NCBI GenBank assembly: GCA_001687465.1
Contig: LVLI01000599.1
Coordinates: 21,711-85,710 of the forward strand
Length of the DNA: 64,000 nucleotides
DNA from: Halocafeteria seosinensis
Taxonomy: Eukaryota > Sar > Bigyra > Bicosoecida
Direction: 5' to 3'
Shown: positions 1-11,802 of the stretch, in pieces
How positions within the stretch are numbered: position 1 is the first letter of the stretch
How the letters are laid out: each line of letters opens with the position of its first letter
Made by a program: the position numbers and the translations under genes
Notes under the pieces: generated by a model
What the model saw: the letters and a program-made list of their open reading frames with translations, nothing else
Told to the model about the DNA's origin: nothing
The model's database searches: none

Positions 1-3000
1 GTTGGCACTCGAATTCCTCCCCCCCTTATCGGCGTTGGAGGAGAAATAAACTGCAAGGATACGACCAATCCCCAAGGTAGTAATAATGAGCACTTCAAAT
101 TGATGGACGACGACTTTTTGGATCAGCTCGTTGTGTCCTGCGTTATGAAAGTGCATGAGCGAGCTGACCAGAGCAATGCAGAAAATCCGCGAGGTGCTGT
201 CATTGGATACTTGATAAATTCTTACGCTAGAACAGAAGACATTCGGAAAACTTTACCTGTCCGTGTCGAAATGAAGTTGAAAACCGCCAACATTGCGCGG
301 GAACAGTTCGAAAAAGCGACACAGAAACTCCTTAAGGTCATAGTCTCATATTGCTCCTTGGCAATAGCAGATCCGGACTTCTGTGCTTCCGGGGATGAAG
401 ATCCTGAAAAGAGCACGGCGTTGGCGGCCGAAGTCATCGCAGATTGTCTCCGAGGATTTAATGGTCGTAGCATTCCACCTCCTGTGAGTATGACAAGAGG
501 TTCTCTTTCGGTTAATACTGGACATTATGGTGTTTTGTTGAGATTTTGTTTCAGGGTTTCTTGAATGACTTGGCTGCACACTGCTCTAGTGGCGAGAACG
601 ACGTAAACCTTAAGGACGTATTCTTCCCTATATACAACTATTTTTATGAATACTTAGGCCGATGGCATCGCCACCTGAATATCAGTGACGAAGACGGGAA
701 TAACAGGGATCCTGCTGCGGCCATGCGTCGTATGATGCAACTGATGTCTCCACAATCCAGTCAGGATGCGGCTTCGTCTTTACGGGAACCATGTGTGACA
801 GACAGCCAGACATACAATCCAGAAATGCAGGCCCTCACAACTCTCTCTGGCGTGAAGTCGGTCAACCTGATGCTGGTTAACGAGTCGTTGTGGAATCCGT
901 CCTCTAATGAAGAGCAGTCCATGGACGGATGGTCCATAGAGAGCCAGAGTTTGATGGGACGTGTTCTGGGATTAGGGCCATCTCGGCAAGACTTTCGCAG
1001 CTCTCGTCTTGCCTCAATTAACTCTGGGAGCCCCCAATCCACTTACAACCTTTTGGGAAACATGATGGGTAATCCCTCCCAGAATACGACCTCCAACGAC
1101 CTAGTCAGAAGGATTGCTGAAACTACCTACCCTGATGGTGGAATGTCTATGCCTGATCATATGCTTCAGGCCAATTGCGTCAGTGGGGAGGACGGCCAGC
1201 GGAAATTTATCTCCCCTGATGAAAAACAGGTAGCCAAGGATGTGATGAAAACAATTACTGGTGGGATACAAACTCATGCTGCTTGTTGCCAGCCAATAGT
1301 TGATGGTTATCTGCGACGAGGAGCTCGCAAGGGCTTCATGCATTGGCTTGCGGCAGTGCTAAAGCACAACAGGATGCGCCCCAGTGTCGGCTATTTACAC
1401 CACGGTCGAGTATCGAATGCAGGTAAACTATCGTCGCACAGCTTCTTGATGCAAGTCGGAAAGGCCATGGTCAAAATCTGTTCTCCATTTCTCGATCCAA
1501 CAAGTAATCTGGCCTCCAAAATAGATATTCGGTTTGTTCTTGATGCTCCCGGATGTGGTAACGAGCTTTTTTCTACCGATAATGAGACGAAAATGTGCTC
1601 GTTTGATGTGAAATCGCTACTCAATCATCAAAGTAACGGAGCCACAGATTCTGCCGCGGGAGACTCAGAAACAAGCATGAGATGGTTGGACAGCCGAAAC
1701 CCCGCACGTATCAAACAGTTTGAATCACAACAGAAGGCGTCGGCTCAAGAGCAACTCACTCATCTGAAAACAATCTTGTCGTCAAAGCAAGATCACTATG
1801 ATTTCTCTGACACGATGCCATCGTTTGCTGCTGGACATGCATCGAACGATGCTCTGAAACGTACACTCATGGGATTTGACTTGCCTGACGACCTAGAGCG
1901 TCCTGAGTATGGGACCGTGTCTCAGTTCTTCTTTACAACTGCACTATTGCTGCACGTTGGCGTGCTCTCTTCAATGCAGCGTCATCAGAATATTCTGAGA
2001 TCGTTAAAGCATGTAAAGGATCAAAGACAGACGATCCAACAGCAGGCACGAAACGGCGACCGTCGGGCTCAGATGGGGCTCTTACAAGCAACAGATGTCA
2101 TTGAGAAAGACACTGAGGAATTACTGACCATTGATAGCTACATATACGACGAAGAACTACTAAATCTGTGTATGGGGTTTTATCGAGCTGTGGCAGTGCT
2201 GATGATACGCACTTTGACCAGGCCTTTAGATATTGTGGCTGCTGCTAATGGTGAAGTCGAACAGCCGCTGGTTTCGCTATTAAAGGAAGTGTCGAGCAAC
2301 CAAACTGAACGATCTAAAGCACCGCTTCCAATGGTTTCATTGAGTTTACCCTTGCCGTTGCCTACACAGCATATAACGAACATTCCGGAGTTCATGGTGG
2401 AAGACGGTAAGTTCGCATCCAGAAGAATGAATCGCCTCCCAATATTATCTTTGGATTCTCTGTGTGACCGCAGTGTTCACATTCATCATCAATAGCAAAA
2501 CGAATGCCGGCATGAAGACATGGGTATCTCAAGCGTCTCCTCTAGTTCATGATTTCCTTTCATTCCTTGTGGTGTGCATATCCTCGCCGTTGCACATAAG
2601 CAATCCATATATCCGTGGGAAAGCGGTCCAGGCTATTGAGGTCTTTGTACCCCTCCCAGAAGACAAAGCTAGGACCTCCGAAGGTAGAACTGCAGGACAC
2701 CCTCTTCATCCTTTCTTCCAGCACATTGCAAACCACGAAACGGCATGTTTGGAATTGACTCCGTCACTAGGGAGATTCTGGGTTGATATTGAAACAACAG
2801 GCAGCCATACGCAATTTTACGATAAAGTAAGCATCAGTCAAGATGACGCAAACATCCTTTGGTGCGTAACGTGGTGTTGTATCTGACCTCCGCAGTTTAC
2901 GTTTCGCTTTAGCTGCATGAATATAATGGAGTTTTTGTGGGATATTCCAGCTCATCGACAGGCCTTCATCAAGTGGGTAGCAGCGGGGCTAGACACACCT

Positions 3001-4177
3001 AATGCTGCTGAAATAAGAACTGAGCTTAAGCAATCGTCTGCCCATGAGAGCATGGGAGATTCTGAGGATGTCCCATTCCAGCTAAGGTTCGGAGCGCTTG
3101 TACTAAGCGACATACTGTATCACATGGAAGAGGCCTTCAAGGCACTAGAAGAACTGAAGGAACTGCAGCAACGAGGTGAAACCCAGACTACAAGTAACGA
3201 AGATACTGAAGAGAGTGTCGAAGAAGCCCGACATCGAAACACGGAGATGGCTAAGTGGTCTCTGAGATCTGCAACGATGGTTACGGATATGCTTGCTTAT
3301 CTTACCTCTGAGGAGGTCATCTCCAGTCTGTTCCTTGGCGAACACTTACGAGGCAGAACTGCGGAAATGCTTATGTCTTTGCTGAGTCAACTTGTTGGAA
3401 AGTCCAGCAAAAAGCTGAAGGTTGCAAACATGGACGAAATTGGATTCAACCCGCGGAAACTTTTACTTAGAGTGACAAGAATATTCAACAACTTGGGTAG
3501 TGCGAGTGAGAAAATTAAAACCGGAAGAAGTGCAGAAGAGTCAGCGGCCTCCACCTCGGGTCAAGCAGGAGAAGTTTCCGATCCTGCTTTGTCCAACCCA
3601 TTCTTGGTAGCCGTAGTCAAAGAAGAAAGATTTTTCAAGATCGAAAATTTCCACAGAACGTGCCAAGTCCTCAAGGATTCCAATTTTTTGATGGAAAACC
3701 CCACTGCAGGACTGGAAGTAGAGCGTTTCGAGGTGCGTCTCAATGGGGGTTAACTGTTTGGCATTGGGTTTTTTATTGCAAGTGGATTTCATGCAGATAT
3801 GGACGGAAGCTGTCTCAGGAGCAGCCGAGGCAATGGAGGAAGCTGAAGGAGACATTGATCTGGATGATGTTCCTGAAGAGTTCTTAGACCCATTGATGTT
3901 TACGATAATGAATGATCCCGTCAGATTACCTACCTCTGATACTGTGATGGACAAGCAGTATATTGTCCGTCATTTGTTGGATAACCCACAGGTTAGTAGA
4001 GTGGTTATATCTCACTGTGTGTACGTTTCATCCATTGGTGCTTCATTGCAGGACCCGTTTAATCGTGAACATCTGACGAGCAATATGCTGCAACCTCAGA
4101 CGGAGCTCAAACAAAAAATTCAAGATTTCCTGAAGGAGAAGCGTGCAGAAGCCCGTTCGCGTAGGGAGAAACAATAA
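1..4177 (+). CDS. UFD2: Ubiquitin conjugation factor E4 (UFD2/UBE4), 5' end cut by window
   Basis: A U-box E4 ligase that extends ubiquitin chains on substrates already carrying ubiquitin, working with Cdc48/p97. Exons by frame and GT/AG: 1-483, 555-2406, 2474-2826, 2896-3732, 3797-3991 and 4052-4177, giving about 1281 residues. The frame is open from base 1, so the start probably lies upstream. The Ufd2 core is recognisable from segments such as FYDK followed by NIMEFLWDIP, and ISNPYIRGKAV. The C-terminal U-box, split by the last intron, reads EEFLDPLMFTIMNDPVRLP and continues with DPFNREHLT. The tail is basic and helical. Known from the family: the U-box binds the E2. The exact 3' splice site of the 3733-3796 intron was chosen because it alone restores the U-box frame. 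Confidence 0.93.
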
Positions 4178-4420
4178 AGTCACGCGGGAAGGACTACTCG
4201 CCGAAGTATTCATACGATGCTAGCGCGTAGTTTTGCTGTGTACACTGTTGCTAATTTGCTTGTCCGAACACACTTCCCGTAAAATCGAGCTAGAGTATGT
4301 GATTCCTAGACCCACCGGTCAATAGACGTAACTGGAAGCAATCTTGCTGCCGCGTCTTTGCGTGCTACAAGTACCGTCCATCTCCTCAGCGATGTATTCG
4401 CAATAATTTCAGGAGCGAAC

Positions 4421-6550
4421 TCAGTGTGGAGATTCAGCTTCATCCACTAGCGAAAGGGAGGACAGTGCATGGCGCACAGAGCTCGCCTCTGCATCGACCG
4501 GTTTCGCTGGGGACAATACCGGCGAAGCGCGCGCTAACGCCAATTCTTTGTTGTGCTCCGAATACGATCGCATTTTAGGTCTGGCACTTGCAGTATGATA
4601 TTTTCCGGGAAGAACAGCGCTTGATCCGGATACGGTGTGGGTGTCAGTCACGGTGCCAACAGCCAGAAAATGACTGTGGCCTTGAACAAGTAACACCGGC
4701 ATACCGACAAGTATGAACTCGGGATGGTGCTCAAACCGAATCTGGATGGTGTCTCTATCTCCAGTAGAGAGGGAAACAGAGCTACAATGAAGAATCTTTA
4801 CAAGTTGCCTCACATTGCCAGAGTAGAGCATCGGACGTTGCTGTAACGATAGCGGCTTAACATGCTTGAGGACCAAGACATTTAATTCGGCAGAGAGGCA
4901 ACCTTTGACAGAGCTTGAATACTCCACGAGGACCATCCCGCGCCTCACGCCTCTCAGGAATTTGTCAGGCAACACGTCTCTTGGTGGGTCCACTGCAAAT
5001 GTTGCAGCGTGACCCGCCAACACAGAGTCCACGCGAACTCGAAGAACGTGAATGGATCGTATTTTGATAACCCTAAACTCGCCAAGCCCATCCGGACCAA
5101 TCTTAACATAGTCTCCGACGTGTACTTTGCCACTGAAAACTGTCCCCACAAGAACCACACCAACGTCCTCCACGTGGAATGCTTCACTGAGCCGAACAAT
5201 GGTTTGTCTAGCAGCAAAAGCGTCATTGTCTCGAATCTGTCGCACACTGCAAAGAAAACGTCTTAGGAGCGATAGACCTTCTCCACTAACGCACGAGATG
5301 TGGAACGAGGGTACCACATCTTCGGACTGTTTTGACAGCTTCGTGGCCTGTAATGATTCACTCTCGCTCGATATCGTTGTTATAGACATATCGGCACTTC
5401 CAAGAAGAGAGTCTAATTGTTCATCAAGTCTCTTGACGGTTGCTGTGTCCACTTTATCAACTTTATTTATTAAAATCACGACTCTCAGTTTTAAGGACAA
5501 AGCAACGCCAAGATATTGCTTGAATGTCGCAGTTAAACCCAAATCTGCATCGATCAGCAAGAGACAGTACTCCGGAAGGTAGCCCATGAGTCCGAGTATC
5601 GTAGTTTTGAGATACCGCAGATCTCCTGCTAAATCCAACAGCGTAATAACTTTGGAACTCTTTTGCAGTAGTTCTTCCGAGGTTAAATCGTACCCGATAT
5701 CATCATTGTCGCCAAACCGAACGAGTGAACCTTGGGAACTCACACCGAGGTACTGAGGAGAAACACTCGATGTGTGTCCCTCTTCAATTTCATGTCCGTG
5801 CCGTAATACAAACAATCTCGCAAGACCTTCCCCGTTATCCAATTGACCATTTGTTAGTACTCCAGAGAGTGTGGATTTACCGCAACCTGCTTGTCCGAGC
5901 AGGGCTATTTGCAGTTCTGGAAGGACCCCCGATGAGCGAAATGAACACCTTATCAGTAGCTGCTTAGCCTGGAGACTAGCTCCTACGTTTATATGTCGTA
6001 GCTCAGTAATTTCAGCATCCAAGGATGAAGCTATCTGGCGGATGACATTCATAGACATTTGCATTTGGTCTTCTGTAATCCCTTTGATAGTACCGTCATC
6101 TTCCACTCCAACCCAGTAGTACGCCTCGTTGCCACCTTCGTAGAGTCTCCATTTCATCTGAGTAGTCAAGTGAGTGATGCGAGCTGCGTCCACATCGGTC
6201 AATTGCAGTTTGTATTCCGTGTTCCCCTCCTCCACTTCAGCTTCCAATGCCGGTGGATGCCGCCTGGTCAAGAACGAACTTCCAGTCGACAAGACCCCAT
6301 TGCCTGAGCGTCTTCTTCGAAGACGTCTGTCCAAAGTATATCGTGAATTGGTTCGGCCTTCCGTGACGGATCTAGAGAGGGGCTTCCCCTCTTCGTACGC
6401 TTCTCCATTCGCAATTTCCCGAGGCGGCGTGCACTTGACGTCCAAAGGCAATGTATCCTGATTCTCGCCCACGAATCGCGCTTCACATGAATTTGATCGC
6501 TGCCTGAGGAAGGCAGCGCCCCCTGCTCCACTCTTCATTCCACTGTCCAT
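4421..6550 (-). CDS. GTPBP1: GTPBP1/GTPBP2-type GTP-binding protein, 709 aa
   Basis: A single-exon translational GTPase of the GTPBP1/2 family, related to EF-1alpha/EF-Tu and linked to mRNA decay and ribosome rescue. Visible motifs: P-loop GQAGCGKST at about residues 219-227; the family-specific stretch DNGEGLARLFVLRHGHEIE with EEGHTSSVS after it, covering switch I; G3 as DLAG at 306-309; G4 as NKVD at 362-365; and SCVSGEG as G5. G3 has Leu where most translational GTPases have DxxG with Pro, which is usual here. The C-terminal half has the expected beta-barrel domains. The first 100 residues are basic and of low complexity. Its 3' end faces UFD2 (243 bp between stops). Confidence 0.92.
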   Translation of the reverse strand: MDSGMKSGAGGAAFLRQRSNSCEARFVGENQDTLPLDVKCTPPREIANGEAYEEGKPLSRSVTEGRTNSRYTLDRRLRRRRSGNGVLSTGSSFLTRRHPPALEAEVEEGNTEYKLQLTDVDAARITHLTTQMKWRLYEGGNEAYYWVGVEDDGTIKGITEDQMQMSMNVIRQIASSLDAEITELRHINVGASLQAKQLLIRCSFRSSGVLPELQIALLGQAGCGKSTLSGVLTNGQLDNGEGLARLFVLRHGHEIEEGHTSSVSPQYLGVSSQGSLVRFGDNDDIGYDLTSEELLQKSSKVITLLDLAGDLRYLKTTILGLMGYLPEYCLLLIDADLGLTATFKQYLGVALSLKLRVVILINKVDKVDTATVKRLDEQLDSLLGSADMSITTISSESESLQATKLSKQSEDVVPSFHISCVSGEGLSLLRRFLCSVRQIRDNDAFAARQTIVRLSEAFHVEDVGVVLVGTVFSGKVHVGDYVKIGPDGLGEFRVIKIRSIHVLRVRVDSVLAGHAATFAVDPPRDVLPDKFLRGVRRGMVLVEYSSSVKGCLSAELNVLVLKHVKPLSLQQRPMLYSGNVRQLVKILHCSSVSLSTGDRDTIQIRFEHHPEFILVGMPVLLVQGHSHFLAVGTVTDTHTVSGSSAVLPGKYHTASARPKMRSYSEHNKELALARASPVLSPAKPVDAEASSVRHALSSLSLVDEAESPH

Positions 6551-6948
6551 AAGGCACGATAGAAATAAAAAAGCTCGGAGAGCTCAGTTCTCTTGACCAC
6601 CGTCGGAGAGATACGCTTCACCGCAAATACGGCTCTGGTCACCCTACTATGCTGTCAGAAGTGGTGGTCATGATGCCAAAGTAAACAACACATACAAGTA
6701 TGTAAGCAAAATGCACAAGAAAGAATTAATCGAGTGTTATATGTATGTGCTTGTTTGTGCATGTGTTTGCGTTGATGATAAACAAACCTCTGTGAAAATT
6801 TCATGCTCTTGTGTTCGGCGAAGCGAAGGGAAGTACACAGTGACGGGTAGTTACACAAGCCCTTATAAAACCAGCATTAAATGCATATTGGAAACGGTTC
6901 GAATATCTCCTACCGATCATATATTGACTTACACATCCTGGCACGTGA
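6551..6948. other. Intergenic gap between OGA 3' end and GTPBP1 5' end
   Basis: Upstream region of the minus-strand GTPBP1 gene and 3' flank of the OGA gene. It is AT-richer than its flanks. Small open frames on both strands show no family resemblance and no splice-consistent extension. I see no RNA gene. Confidence 0.5.
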
Positions 6949-9900
6949 TCATACTTCGTGACCGTTGTGTAAGTACCAGCAAATCTCTTCCGGTTCAAAT
7001 GGTCGAGCTCTAAAACCATTTCCGTACATTTCAAACCCTATCATTTTATCAAGAGCAGCCAAGAAGCTACCATGAACAGGTCCCGCCATGAAAAACATGT
7101 GCTTCAACAGGGGCCGCGACGCCGTCTGGGAGTATAGTTGGCGCACAGTGTGAGACCGGGTATCGCCTCCGTGATCACACTTAGAACGAGGTTGAGGGAA
7201 GTACTCGGCAAAGTCTAGACGTGCGATGCGCTCATATAGCGTATCCCAATTGCCATTCGTCGAGTTTGTTCGTATACTTTCAGCGGCAGCTGCCTGCTGC
7301 TGGGAAGCAAAGCGGATGTACTCACTGGCGACGGTCAGCCGTGCTGAGGTGGTAGATACATATGGCGAAAGAGCGTACGCCAATCCACGGTCTGGCAGAT
7401 TGGGTAACTTGCCGTGAATATTAGCCCCCAATTTACATAGTTTGCTTGCGGTATCTACGATCACATCGGGATCCTTATTCCCACTGTTCAACTCTACGCC
7501 GCACTTCTCCAACAACCGTACCACACAAGGCAGGACCGACATCTGATCTGATCGAGTTACGACTGGACGGCCACTCACTTCACCATCAAAGTCTGTCAGA
7601 ATGAGAGCGCATTGTACGTACAAGAGTAGCATGCGAGCAGAAATCCCAAGGGCAAATGGCAGACAATGTTGATGAATCATAACAGTTAAGTCCTGCCTAG
7701 TGAATTCCTCACAGTCAACGGCTCCTGCCAGTCTGTTGATGTAGTTCTCATTCACCGACCCCTTCGAGATTCCACCCAAAAGGTCGAACTCACGCGGCGA
7801 CACAGGCGACTTAGGAGAGGCACCAGGCGCCCCGCTTCCTTCTTCCGTCATATAGTCATACCATTCACTAATAGCTTGCAGAAATACTTCCTCAACGAGT
7901 TCATTGGGTGATTCAAGATTTACTTTTCCGTGACGGATATAAGAACCAAAGAGAGAAAGCGTCCGAAGTGGAACGAAGTTGGCGTCCAGCGAACAATTCG
8001 GATTTGAAATGACAGCCTTGCAATACTTTCGAATATGAGGATCTCTCCCTGAGAAGGGCCCGAGATAAACTCTATTTCCAGCGTCATCTGCCACAGAAAG
8101 GATATAGTTAGAAGAATATAGACGACAGAGTGGCTCAGCAATGACCTACAGTCATTCGCATGCAAATTGTCCCATAATATTATGGGGCGTTGTAAAGCGA
8201 GGGCGATTGGTTTTAGGTCGTGCTCCGTCACATGTGGGGATACAACTAACGGGCCTGTCCAGAATATTTCGACCTGAAAATAAAATCACAAAATCAGAGG
8301 GATCTGTCGAAAAACTGTATGAAACTGAGCACACTTACCTCTTGTAGGAGTGCCCGGCCCAATTCTTCGAGGTACTCGCTTTCGGTGACGCTTGGTTTAG
8401 CCATAACATTACTGCAGAACAAGCTTATATAGGCAACACATTAACATTGTACGTCGATCGGGTTGACGGATAGAGATGCCTATGCGTACCAGTATTCAGT
8501 AGGACAAAAGAAGAACGTCATTTCGGGAAGGGCTAACTCGTCCATCTTTTGGTGTAGGTAAAGATGCTTGAATATCTCACACGCAATCATGTTTGCAACC
8601 GATGCCTGAGCAGCAGCCACGTTACCAAACGTTTGGTAGTCATTGTGGCTTAAGTTCGGTTCGATGTCGTCGAACAAGACCGCAAAATGTGTAATGCCGA
8701 CGTCGGCTACCTGGGCGACCTTCTCGCGCAGGATTTCTCGATCTTTCGAAGAGGAGTATGATATGTCCAGTCCGGGAGCTATAGCATAAATCATCTTCGC
8801 ATTGTTCTTCTCACAGCAGCGATTGTATTCTTGCAGCTCATCTAATTCGCTTTTAGTGTACCATTCCCTCCAAGCTGTTCAAAATAAGGGAACTGACTAA
8901 ATTTCAGGGTGAAGGACTTTTGCAGTGAACTTACACGCTCGATGTTTCGCATCATCTTTAGGGGCATACATGTAGTACCGCATATCCCATTGACCTAGCT
9001 TTTTAAAGAGCCAGGATCGTTCACTAGCGCTCCACGGCCTGGGAAAGAAATACGCCCTCTTAAGGGATGAAATCAACAGGCAATACAGTAAAACCAGCGT
9101 CGTACCTGTTGTAGAATCCTTCCATAACGCCTGTCTGGAAAGATGAAGGAGGGTACGGTTTAACACTGCGACACCTGCGGCTGTCAACTCTGTGTCCCAA
9201 TATCACGTAACGAGTCTCCGTTCTCCAGAGTTCACACCAGCGTCCCTGTCTCAAGCCTTGATATACAGTAAGATCATTAGCCGGAATGCTCGCGTGAACA
9301 CTTGCTACACCTTTGAGCTTATGCAGCTGAGTCACTATGGCTTCAGTTAGCCGCACAGTCTGTCCTTCGCGATAGGCACGAGAGTTAATCCCTGTAGTTC
9401 CAAGTACTCAACGGAGTGAATGTGCGTTCCAGAGCACAATACCACTGAAGGATACGTACCCACTTGAACAAACCCGGGGAACTCCGCCGAAAGGAAGGGA
9501 TCGAGGTTGTCTTCAGTCGAATAGGTCATAGACTCACAAAGATCCATGATTGTGACACTTGACTCATGCCGAAGGTGGTTCGATACGGTGTCCCAAACCG
9601 CTGGCAGGTACTTGCTTTGCACAAATTCTGCATGCTGCGACACGGATGGTATTCCAAACGCATAGCCACAAATCCCCTTCATATTCTCGAGAACCATCAC
9701 CACAACCTGGATCAACACCCATAATACAAGTTTCACACATTGATCACGCTGCTTCAACTTCATCTGCATACCTGAGGGTTCGCTAAATAGGAATCCAACC
9801 AAAGATATTCTAGAGCATTGATCAATTCATCGTCCACTCTGTGTCCAGCATGCGGCATCGTCTCTACAAAGTGTTCGACGCAAATCTTACGCATGTCGCG

Positions 9901-10143
9901 TAATTCGTTAAGAGCTGTCTGTTCCGTGTCCTCCTTCGTTTCCTCCTCCTTCCCTTCGGCTCCATCTTCCTCATGCGTACCCGCGGCAGATTGAGTGTCA
10001 GACAGATTCACCTTTCTCCGGACAATCTGGAGGGTCTCATCGCGTAGGGGACGTACGAAAAACAAGGGAGCTGGTGATGCCGATTCCAGCTGGTCCGTGC
10101 TCGTGCTGGACGGAGGCGTTCCTATTTCCATTTGATCGGACAT
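6949..10143 (-). CDS. OGA: O-GlcNAcase (GH84) with N-terminal GNAT/HAT-like domain, 909 aa
   Basis: Removes O-linked GlcNAc from nuclear and cytoplasmic proteins. Eight exons (descending): 10143-9772, 9706-9460, 9391-9106, 9038-8935, 8874-8490, 8411-8339, 8273-8150, 8087-6949; the sum is 910 codons with the stop. The GH84 barrel starts near residue 293 (GVMEGFYNRPW) and continues with YMYAPKDDAKHR and YAIAPGLDISYSS. The catalytic Asp pair is in AVLFDDIEPN (about D405/D406), followed by FCPTEYCNVMAKPS and WDNLHANDYD, then the stalk. Residues about 112-276 form a GNAT-like fold: GICGYAFG, an SRAYREGQT cofactor-loop region, SIPANDLTVYQGL and a closing YVILGHRV. In animal OGA this domain is C-terminal. 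The acetyl-CoA loop lacks the usual (Q/R)xxGx(G/A) pattern, so the domain may be a pseudo-acetyltransferase. Both domains meet inside one uninterrupted exon (9391-9106), which supports a true fusion. Confidence 0.9.
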
Positions 10144-10619
10144 CTTTATACAAGTTTGTCCCGATTACATTCCCCTCAACAATACATTGCTTCCTTCATT
10201 GTAAACAGTAAAGGAATGCACCTCCAGGCAGCCAACTGGCTTCTTGAAGTTGGGGACCCAACTTGTGAAGCAAGCGCGAACAAGAACTATGTTTGCCAGT
10301 TGGAGCCCAAGGACCACTGCTTAGTCCTGTGGTGTGCGAGAGTGGGCCAGACTCGCGAGTGCTCAGACCAGTGAACAACTGGAGACAACGACAAGAGATG
10401 CAAAGTGACACTTATAAGCAGTCTTAACTTAATTTCTTATTACTCAGCAGATAGCAGGTTGTTCCGTGATCACTAACATCCCTGTACACATAGCAAAATG
10501 GAAGAAAAATACCATACAAGGATATCCGTACTTATTTACTCTGTGTATTCGGTTCTAAACGTGTCCTAGCGTTAAACGAGTGTTGACGACCTTGCTCGGT
10601 TGCTATTCATCCAACGAAA
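10144..10619. other. Intergenic gap upstream of OGA
   Basis: Holds the OGA promoter side and the eL28 3' flank (both genes are on the minus strand). Short open frames on both strands lack conserved motifs. No RNA gene or repeat was recognised. Confidence 0.45.
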
Positions 10620-11060
10620 TTATTTCTTTTGGTGACGCCTGTTGGCAACACCTCGGCTGCGGGTCTGCAAGCTCCTTGCGTAGGCAGAGTATCTAGCCAG
10701 AGCATCCTTTCGCAGATCGGGACGGAAGTGACCGGAGTAAGTGAAGCGATTGATCGCTTTATGAGCACGAGCATGTCCATGGCAGAGACTGGTTCTCTGT
10801 TCCACTTTCTTCGGGTTGGTAGCGTTCTTGGTTACACTAGTGACCAGCTGCGGGTGTTTCTTATCAGAGGCAGATCCAGGTACTTTCTCCTGTACAACCC
10901 CCACAGTCTTGGGCTGCACGAAACCAGAGTACTTGTAGCTGTGCTGATTTCGGAGGTTATGGCGCTCACGACTGAAAGTTACTCCATCACGCTTCACCAT
11001 ATGGCAGTTGTTCTTGCGAACAACATCCCAGAGAAGTTCACTTGGTGCGTTGGCAGCCAT
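10620..11060 (-). CDS. RPL28: Large-subunit ribosomal protein eL28, 146 aa
   Basis: Component of the 60S subunit. The chosen start, MAANAPSELLWDVVRKNNC, matches the family N-terminus. The frame is open 66 nt further upstream, but that part is not conserved and contains a likely 3' splice site (ACTCAG) just before the ATG, suggesting a 5'UTR intron. Conserved blocks: KRDGVTFSRERHNLRNQHS, YSGFVQPKTVGV and the C-terminal INRFTYSGHFRPDLRKDA. Length is close to the family norm (about 137-150). The coding region has one exon. Confidence 0.93.
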   Translation of the reverse strand: MAANAPSELLWDVVRKNNCHMVKRDGVTFSRERHNLRNQHSYKYSGFVQPKTVGVVQEKVPGSASDKKHPQLVTSVTKNATNPKKVEQRTSLCHGHARAHKAINRFTYSGHFRPDLRKDALARYSAYARSLQTRSRGVANRRHQKK

Positions 11061-11802
11061 TGTATTTATCTGAGTTGTAAGCTTCCCACGGTCTGCAAAC
11101 ACATCATTCAGACACCTCAATGACAAGTCTAATCAGCACAAACGTTTAAACAAAGTTTAAAAGGGATAAAATTAATCCATTTCAATTGCATCGCACACAG
11201 TATTTCTCTCATCTTTGCCATTTAGAAGGAATACACACCAGCGATGTACTTTAGGGACTAGACCAAACCCCACCGTCACAAGTACCCCTGCGGGTCCCCT
11301 GAATCCGTTCCCCTCCCTCTTTTGTTGGTGGAGAGGGAGCTAGAATGCACATTTCAACCCTTTTCTCTAACCTAGGGAGAATGCCAAGAACCAGCAGTGA
11401 AAAAACATGGATTGAGAAACTTACATTATTATCCCTCAAAGCCTTTATGGGGTCCGAGTTTTACCACAACACTCGTTTTTCTGCAGGTAAAAAATCGAGT
11501 CACTATTATTATGGCGAAACTATCAATAAAGATTGTTGCCTTCCCCAGGAGGAACCAAGTTGGTTCACCAACAGAACTGAAGTCGAGCCTGGACAGTAGA
11601 CTGGCACTGGCAGTAGTAATACAACGTTCGCATTCCGGATTGACTTGTCGAATATGGAGTACCTATAGTTGCTGAGATAAACCACGCGGCATTCAATGAC
11701 CGGCAACCAGCCGGTCTGTGAATTTTGTTTGGTAGTTGAGCGATTTGAACCAAGCGTCCTCTGTGCAACTGGAGCAGGAATCGTCAGAAAGGAGAGAAGA
11801 AA
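11061..11802. other. Intergenic region between divergent eL28 and PSMG4-like genes
   Basis: Shared upstream region of two divergently transcribed genes, probably including the 5'UTR and leader intron of eL28. Frames of up to 144 codons occur on the minus strand but mostly overlap the PSMG4 exons antisense and show no family match. Confidence 0.45.

Noticed and set aside
6890-6910. A GGTTCGAAT word like a tRNA T-arm
   Set aside because: No acceptor, D or anticodon arm can be formed around it on either strand.
9140-9179. A possible 40-nt intron separating the GNAT part from the GH84 part of OGA
   Set aside because: Its length is not a multiple of three, while the frame is continuous without it, so removing it would break the GH84 reading frame. 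It is also shorter than every other intron here.
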